Part shown: positions 59,013 to 64,000 of the stretch, one piece after another
Layout of the letters: the number at the start of each line of letters is the position of its first letter
How positions within the stretch are numbered: position 1 is the stretch's first letter
NCBI GenBank assembly: GCA_904394705.1
Contig: CAJFNJ010000014.1
Span: 1-64,000, forward strand
Length of the DNA stretch: 64,000 nucleotides
Reading direction: 5' to 3'
DNA from: Avimicrobium caecorum
GTDB taxonomy: Bacteria; Bacillota; Clostridia; Oscillospirales; Ruminococcaceae
The notes under the pieces: model-generated
Databases searched by the model: none
The model's input: the letters and a program-made list of their open reading frames with translations, nothing else
What the model was told of the DNA's origin: nothing
Program-made: the position numbers and the translations under genes

Positions 59013-62000
59013 ATGAAACGAATGCGGATCAAATCGTCGAAGCTGGCAGCGCTTTTACTGCTTTTCACTCTGCCGCTGGCCAGTATACCGGCCTTTGCTG
59101 CCAATACCCAGAAACCGGAACTTGTCTTTGTACAGGGCGATAATGGAGACCCCACCACCGCCACCATCATCACCGGACAGAGCATCGCCATCAAGGAGAC
59201 CATCCCCCAGGGTTATGTAGCCCAGGGCATCACAGTGACCCAGAAGGGTGACGACCAACCCATTGCAAGCGGTTTTGATATTCCCACGCCTCATCAGAGC
59301 ATTACGGTCAGTGAGACATTCAACCCCGAGACCGGCACCAACGATAATACAGATGAAACCCTCTCGAAGGAAAACATCTTTGCTATTCAGGGCAGCTACT
59401 ACGCCCGGTTGGCGGAAGGCAATGTATATGAAACAAACCCCACAACAGGCGACAGCGGCTACGGCACAGTCCAGTCGCTGAATGAAAATGCCGTCATGGA
59501 ATACAGTACCTGTACCATTGAGTGTACCGCGGCGGAAACTGCCTCCACCAACCCGAACTTCACGTTTCAGAATGGCAGCGGCGAAGGCGCTTTTGCCAAA
59601 TTCAACGGCGAAGGCACCAAGGTTTCAGTCACCTCAACTACCAAAGATCCCAGCAAGACCAAGGAACTGAAACTGAACATCTCCAACGGCAACGACAGCA
59701 TTGATATTGTCCTCACTCCTCAGCTGATCTATGCCAATGAAACCGAGGACATGGGAACTGCCGAGGATACCGGTAAGGAAGTTATGGGCCCCGGCGGCAA
59801 GCCCGTCAAGAAGGAACAGCCGGATAACTATGTGCGCAAGGGTACAACCTTTGAGCTGGTATTCCGTATGCCTCAGTCGGAGCCGCTGTTCCTCACCGTC
59901 CTCACTCCCCAGAACGCCATGGAAAAGGTGGAAAATCAGATCCGGCAGTCGGACGGCCAGTCCGATACCTCTTTTGTAGTCCTGGAGGAAGGCGATTCCC
60001 TGGACTATATCACTGAAAACTTCAGCCTGCGCAGCTTCTCCAACCAGTTCAATGCCCGCTTCAAGGTGGAGTGGGTGTGGACTCCGGACGCCAAGCAGAT
60101 GTACCAGGGCAGCGAAGTGGAGATCTCCTCGCTGCCGGACGAAGTCCAGGAGCAGTTCCGGCAGGTGCTCCAGACCGGCGGCGGCAACCAGGATATGCAG
60201 CGTGTTACCGTCAATCCCATGGAGGATAATGTCACCGGTACCCTCACTGCCACTGTTTCCTATTACGCGCCGGGCGGCGAGTACCAGACATCGGCTACCA
60301 AGAAGGTGCCGGTGAAGAATGTAGTTGTGCGCGGCTACGGCAACCCGGTGGAAGTGACCCAGGTGCGCCAGATCCTCGGCGGAAGCGAGGGCGGCGAAAC
60401 CTACTTCGATGATGTCACCCTGCCCGGTTCCAAGGTTATGGATGCCTATAAGGGCGATGTGGATTCCTTCCAGATCAACCCCAAGGGCCCCTATGAGTAT
60501 GAACTTCAGCTCAACATGGGCGCCAAGAACGGTGCGGCCCAGTATGCCACCATCACCGCCACCGGCGATACCAGCGTTGTGAGCATCAAGACCCAGCAGG
60601 GCTCGGAACAGCCCATGGATTACCAGCTGGGCGACCAGATCCAGAACAAGCAGTTCAATGTGGGCGACAATACCACCCCGGGCAAGGTGAGCGTGATTCT
60701 CGATGCCCAGCGGCTGCCCCAGGATTCGGGCAAGCGGAGTGTTACCCTGACCTTCCACTTCTTTATCCCCGACCGCAACGGCAAGCCGGTGGAAAGTTCC
60801 GCCCGGTACAGCATCAAGCTGGATGTATATGACAACACCCCCAGCCAGGACAGCTCACTGAAGTCCCTGGTGATCCGGGATCAGAACAATAAAGTTATTG
60901 ATTTCCCCTTCGAGTCGTACAAGTTCCTCTATGCCGGTATGGATGGCACCATCCATCTGCCCTACAAGACCGACTCCATCACACTGACTCCCACCCTGAA
61001 TGACTCCCGTGGCGCGGATACCCCGATTATCATCACCCGTCAGGATGCCACCGGTGCGACAGTGGGAATTCCGGTGGAGGTCAAGAGCGGCCTGACCAGT
61101 GAAGCGCTCAAGTTCGATGAGCCGGGCAAGGTGATCTCGGTGTTCGTCAAGACCCCGGCCCAGGACCCTCGTGAGGAGTATACCAGCACCTATCAGCTGG
61201 ATATTGTCCGGGATCAGCCCAGTACCGATGATACACTCAAATCCCTGGGGCTGTACTATGCCGATGATACTACTCTCAAGAACAACCTGATCAAGGACTT
61301 TGACCCGGATGTGGACACATATGATGTGGAGATTCCCTATTCCACACAGAAGCTCCGTGTGCGGGCGGAGAAGAATGATACCAACGCCGAAGGTCCGGTG
61401 ATCAAACCGGAACTGGTGGGCAGCAATCCCAACGATCCGGACAAGCAGTGGCTGGATAACCTTCCGGATCTGTTCAAGGCTTCCCAGAACGGTATCGTGG
61501 ATCTGACCGTGACGGTCACCTCTGAGGCCTCGGCTACCGTGGGCGGCGACGCAGGTTCCGGCGGCAGCCGTACCTATACCGTGCATCTGCGCCGGGCTGA
61601 CCCTGCCCATGATGCCACCCTCAAGATCATGGAGGTGCTGGACAAGGAGGAGCAGAAGCTCACCTATACTCCGTCCTTCAAGCCGGACACCGATACCTAT
61701 ACCATGGAGATCCCCTACGCCACCAGTCAGATCAAGCTGAAGCTGACTCCCGCCGATACCAATGTCAACAACATCAAGATCTATTCGGTGACCGAAAACA
61801 ACCTGCTCTATGAGATGCAGAAGGGGGAGATCAAGATCGGTGCAGCCACATCGCCTATCGACATTCTGCCGGTGAATGATGAGGCCATCCGAAAGCTGGG
61901 CTATCATCCGATCTGGATCGAGGTCACAGCCGAGGACGAAACCACCATCCAGAAGTATGAGCTGCGGGTGACCCGGGCAGAGCCCAGCACCGATGCGCTG

Positions 62001-63632
62001 CTCAAGTCGCTGACTGTGCAGGATCAGAACGGTTCCCAGCTCAAGATGCTGGCCTTCCATCCCGATGAGACCAGCTATTCGCTGACCGTGCCGTATGAAA
62101 CCACCGGCGTCAGCTTCACACCCACAGCCAACTATGCCGGCGCCACCATTGAGATCCTGGAGAAGGGCGGTCTGATCCCGTCCCAGGTGCCCAGCGGCAA
62201 TACCTCCAAGGTGTTCCAGCTGGAGGAGGCAGGCAAGACCAAGACCTTTGAGATCACTGTCACAGCCGAAGACGGCAAGACGACCAAAACCTATACCATG
62301 AACTTTGTCCGGGAGCTGCCCAGTTCGGATGCCCGTCTGAAAAAGCTCCAGGTGGACAATGTGGATGACTTCTCGCCGGTATTCGTATCCAACAAGACCA
62401 GCTATGATGCCATCGTATCCGAAGGAGCGGACGGCGTTGTGATCACTCCCACCGCCAACCATCCCGGCGCCACCATCCGCATCATTCTGGATGCCGATGA
62501 GGACAATGCCTCCAACAGCATTGTGGTGCCCAGCGGACAGGCTTCGGAGCTCATTGATATTATCAAGGTCGAGCAGGATGTGCAGATCGAAGTCACTGCC
62601 CAGGACGGCGTGACCAAGATGGTCTACACCATCCACTTCACCAACGAGAACCTCATTGAAAAGACCAGCAATGCGGATCTGCGGCGGCTGGAGATCAACT
62701 ATGGCCTGATGACGCCGAACTTCAAGCCGGCGATCACAGAATACGAGGTCACTGTCCCGGAGGACACCTACTCGGTGGATATTCTCCCCAAGGCCGATGA
62801 CCCGCTGGCGGAAGTGCATGTATTCGCCGGAACCAAGGAGATCGGCGACTATGACGGCTATTATGCCGAGGCACTGGAGGACGGCGAGAATCCCATTACC
62901 ATCGAAGTTACCTCGCCGGACGAAACGGTGACCAAGACCTATACCGTCAATGTCTACCGCAATGAGGAGGACAAGCTCAAGAACCTCACACCGCTGGAGG
63001 CAGAGGATATTGACTTCGAGAATTCCGGCGATGTGATCCTGGTAATGATCGATGAGTATCCCAGAGTCAGCTCCTCTGTGTTCGAGGAACTGAAGAATTA
63101 CCCGGAAAAGACCATCATCTTCCAGGGCAATGACTACTCGCTGGAGTTCAAGGCCTCGGATCTGGAGCGGGTGATCCCCCAGCGGGAGATCTATGACTTC
63201 CGCATGAGTTTCACCTCGCCGGATGAGGACATCATCTATGACCACATCTGGGATTACTCCCGGAATGATGACATCGACAACCGCATTGTAATGCTCTACT
63301 TTGAGCAGCACACCTCGCTGCCTGGTCCTGCTACACTCCATGTAAGCCTGGGCAGCCGGTATGACAACGATACCCTCTACTGGCACTATTACAACCAGGA
63401 GCGGGATCGCATTGATTACTATGGTTCGCTGCAGAGCAACTCCAAGGGCAATATCGCTGTGCGGATCGATCACTTCTCCACCTATCTGATTTCGCCGAAG
63501 CACCGGATTGCCGGTTCTGCGGACAAGGAGGGCGTCATTGACGAACTCGGTCAGACCACCAACGGCGGTGATTCGCTGGATCAGTCGGGCAGCAAGCCCT
63601 TCCCGAACACCGGCGCAGGGGAGGGAGCTTAA
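59013..63632 (+). CDS. Large secreted surface protein with cadherin-like repeats
   Basis: A 1539-residue exported protein. The signal peptide (about 1-31) ends SIPAFAA. Residues about 614-1330 contain six cadherin-like beta-sandwich modules (PF12733 type) starting near 614, 737, 866, 992, 1104 and 1220. Each has an opening like SSDARLKKLQVD and a closing like KTYTMNFVRE. Residues 1530-1534 are FPNTG, a sortase-type motif, but only five residues (AGEGA) follow, with no hydrophobic anchor or basic tail. The next codon after the stop is the ATG of a class B sortase in the same frame. An adhesin or wall protein is likely. The start follows TGGAGGT. Confidence 0.85.
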   Translation: MKRMRIKSSKLAALLLLFTLPLASIPAFAANTQKPELVFVQGDNGDPTTATIITGQSIAIKETIPQGYVAQGITVTQKGDDQPIASGFDIPTPHQSITVSETFNPETGTNDNTDETLSKENIFAIQGSYYARLAEGNVYETNPTTGDSGYGTVQSLNENAVMEYSTCTIECTAAETASTNPNFTFQNGSGEGAFAKFNGEGTKVSVTSTTKDPSKTKELKLNISNGNDSIDIVLTPQLIYANETEDMGTAEDTGKEVMGPGGKPVKKEQPDNYVRKGTTFELVFRMPQSEPLFLTVLTPQNAMEKVENQIRQSDGQSDTSFVVLEEGDSLDYITENFSLRSFSNQFNARFKVEWVWTPDAKQMYQGSEVEISSLPDEVQEQFRQVLQTGGGNQDMQRVTVNPMEDNVTGTLTATVSYYAPGGEYQTSATKKVPVKNVVVRGYGNPVEVTQVRQILGGSEGGETYFDDVTLPGSKVMDAYKGDVDSFQINPKGPYEYELQLNMGAKNGAAQYATITATGDTSVVSIKTQQGSEQPMDYQLGDQIQNKQFNVGDNTTPGKVSVILDAQRLPQDSGKRSVTLTFHFFIPDRNGKPVESSARYSIKLDVYDNTPSQDSSLKSLVIRDQNNKVIDFPFESYKFLYAGMDGTIHLPYKTDSITLTPTLNDSRGADTPIIITRQDATGATVGIPVEVKSGLTSEALKFDEPGKVISVFVKTPAQDPREEYTSTYQLDIVRDQPSTDDTLKSLGLYYADDTTLKNNLIKDFDPDVDTYDVEIPYSTQKLRVRAEKNDTNAEGPVIKPELVGSNPNDPDKQWLDNLPDLFKASQNGIVDLTVTVTSEASATVGGDAGSGGSRTYTVHLRRADPAHDATLKIMEVLDKEEQKLTYTPSFKPDTDTYTMEIPYATSQIKLKLTPADTNVNNIKIYSVTENNLLYEMQKGEIKIGAATSPIDILPVNDEAIRKLGYHPIWIEVTAEDETTIQKYELRVTRAEPSTDALLKSLTVQDQNGSQLKMLAFHPDETSYSLTVPYETTGVSFTPTANYAGATIEILEKGGLIPSQVPSGNTSKVFQLEEAGKTKTFEITVTAEDGKTTKTYTMNFVRELPSSDARLKKLQVDNVDDFSPVFVSNKTSYDAIVSEGADGVVITPTANHPGATIRIILDADEDNASNSIVVPSGQASELIDIIKVEQDVQIEVTAQDGVTKMVYTIHFTNENLIEKTSNADLRRLEINYGLMTPNFKPAITEYEVTVPEDTYSVDILPKADDPLAEVHVFAGTKEIGDYDGYYAEALEDGENPITIEVTSPDETVTKTYTVNVYRNEEDKLKNLTPLEAEDIDFENSGDVILVMIDEYPRVSSSVFEELKNYPEKTIIFQGNDYSLEFKASDLERVIPQREIYDFRMSFTSPDEDIIYDHIWDYSRNDDIDNRIVMLYFEQHTSLPGPATLHVSLGSRYDNDTLYWHYYNQERDRIDYYGSLQSNSKGNIAVRIDHFSTYLISPKHRIAGSADKEGVIDELGQTTNGGDSLDQSGSKPFPNTGAGEGA

Positions 63633-64000
63633 ATGAAGAAAACTGTGGCAGCGGTTGTGATCCTGCTGCTGGCAGCCCTGGGCGGACTGGGCTATGTGCT
63701 GTTTGGCATGGAGGAAGACCCCTTCGGACCCGAGGCTGTGGCAGTGAACCAGCCCCAGCTGGGCGTGAAATCCCAGCCCAAAACCGATGCCGATGTCCTG
63801 GAGGCGCTGGATTATGAGATCAGCCAGAACCGGGATACCATCGGCTGGCTGAAGATCCCCGGCACCAAGATCAACAACAGCGTCCTGCAGTCCTATGACA
63901 ATGCCTATTACCTGCGTCAGGACGAGCGGCGAAAGTACAGTCTGTATGGCTGTTACTTTGCCGACTATGAGTGCTCCTTCGGCACCCGGGACGACCTTTC
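63633..64000 (+). CDS. srtB: Class B sortase (partial, cut by window end)
   Basis: The first 122 codons of a sortase B. An N-terminal membrane anchor (KKTVAAVVILLLAALGGLGY) is followed by the SrtB segment NRDTIGWLKIPGTKINNSVL, then DNAYYLRQDERRKYSLYGCY. The catalytic His, Cys and Arg lie beyond the window. It presumably attaches the preceding surface protein to the cell wall. ATG 63633 abuts the TAA stop of that gene and is in the same reading frame; the ribosome binding site GGGGAGGGAG is inside the preceding gene. Confidence 0.85.
   Translation, partial: MKKTVAAVVILLLAALGGLGYVLFGMEEDPFGPEAVAVNQPQLGVKSQPKTDADVLEALDYEISQNRDTIGWLKIPGTKINNSVLQSYDNAYYLRQDERRKYSLYGCYFADYECSFGTRDDL

Noticed and set aside
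60855..63503. 882-codon minus-strand open frame opposite the surface protein
   Set aside because: The plus strand has a signal peptide and regular repeats; the antisense frame has neither domains nor a ribosome binding site.

Overview
The window is a 64 kb piece of a Firmicutes chromosome, most likely a moderately high-GC, motile, probably spore-forming member of class Clostridia (Oscillospirales/Ruminococcaceae-like). The evidence is gene content: a CD1247-type acidic zinc-ribbon gene, a YqeG phosphatase, a sigma-K type sporulation sigma factor with a hydrophobic pro-region, FliY with two CheC-like modules instead of a short FliN, CheC/CheD/CheV in place of CheZ, and the FliW-CsrA pair. Ribosome binding sites are strong GGAGG-type, and the promoters that can be read are sigma-A or sigma-D-like. 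No IS element, prophage, CRISPR array, tRNA or rRNA gene was seen. Placement is inferred from gene families, not from a database search.

Layout. 1-3.6 kb: housekeeping genes (3' end of rpsU, an alpha/beta hydrolase, yqeG, an endonuclease IV-like TIM barrel, efp, CD1247-like gene). 3.6-4.1 kb: non-coding stretch with degenerate ~58-60 bp tandem repeats. 4.1-6.0 kb (minus): S9 peptidase. 6.3-11.9 kb: an oppBCDFA oligopeptide importer whose promoter is flanked by two ArgR/AhrC-type operators. 12.0-14.0 kb (minus): M20 amidohydrolase and sigK. 14.2-16.0 kb: cheV, an unknown 106-aa gene and a divergent XRE regulator. 16.4-39.7 kb: one very long flagellar operon from a sigma-A promoter: fliE-F-G-H-I-J-K, flgD, a TIGR02530-type gene, flgE, flbD, motA-B, fliM-Y, cheY, fliO-P-Q-R, flhB-A, sigD, two flgF/flgG-type rod genes, cheC-D. 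44.4-39.8 kb (minus): cheA-W-R-B. 44.5-47.6 kb: a second FliK-like/FlhB-C-like pair (YlqG/YlqH type) and a degenerate EAL-HDOD gene. 48.9-47.7 kb (minus): parA and comFB. 49.1-53.9 kb: flgM-N-K-L, a DUF6470 gene, fliW-csrA. 54.6-53.9 kb (minus): a PilZ/YcgR-like gene. 54.7-58.8 kb: a coiled-coil gene, an unusually large fliD, and fliS. 59.0-64 kb: a 1539-aa secreted protein with cadherin-like repeats and a class B sortase cut by the window edge.

Together the flagellar genes give nearly a full basal body, export gate, motor, switch, hook, caps, late chaperones and the sigma-D/FlgM checkpoint, plus a full chemotaxis core without receptors. Not in the window: flgB, flgC, fliL, flhF, flhG, flagellin and any methyl-accepting protein. 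The most interesting observations are the in-frame surface-protein/sortase junction separated by one stop codon; the ArgR boxes at the opp promoter; the parA-comFB operon divergent from flgM while flhF/flhG are missing from their usual place; the alternative hairpins before flbD; and the YlqG/YlqH-type gene pair with a possibly leaderless start.
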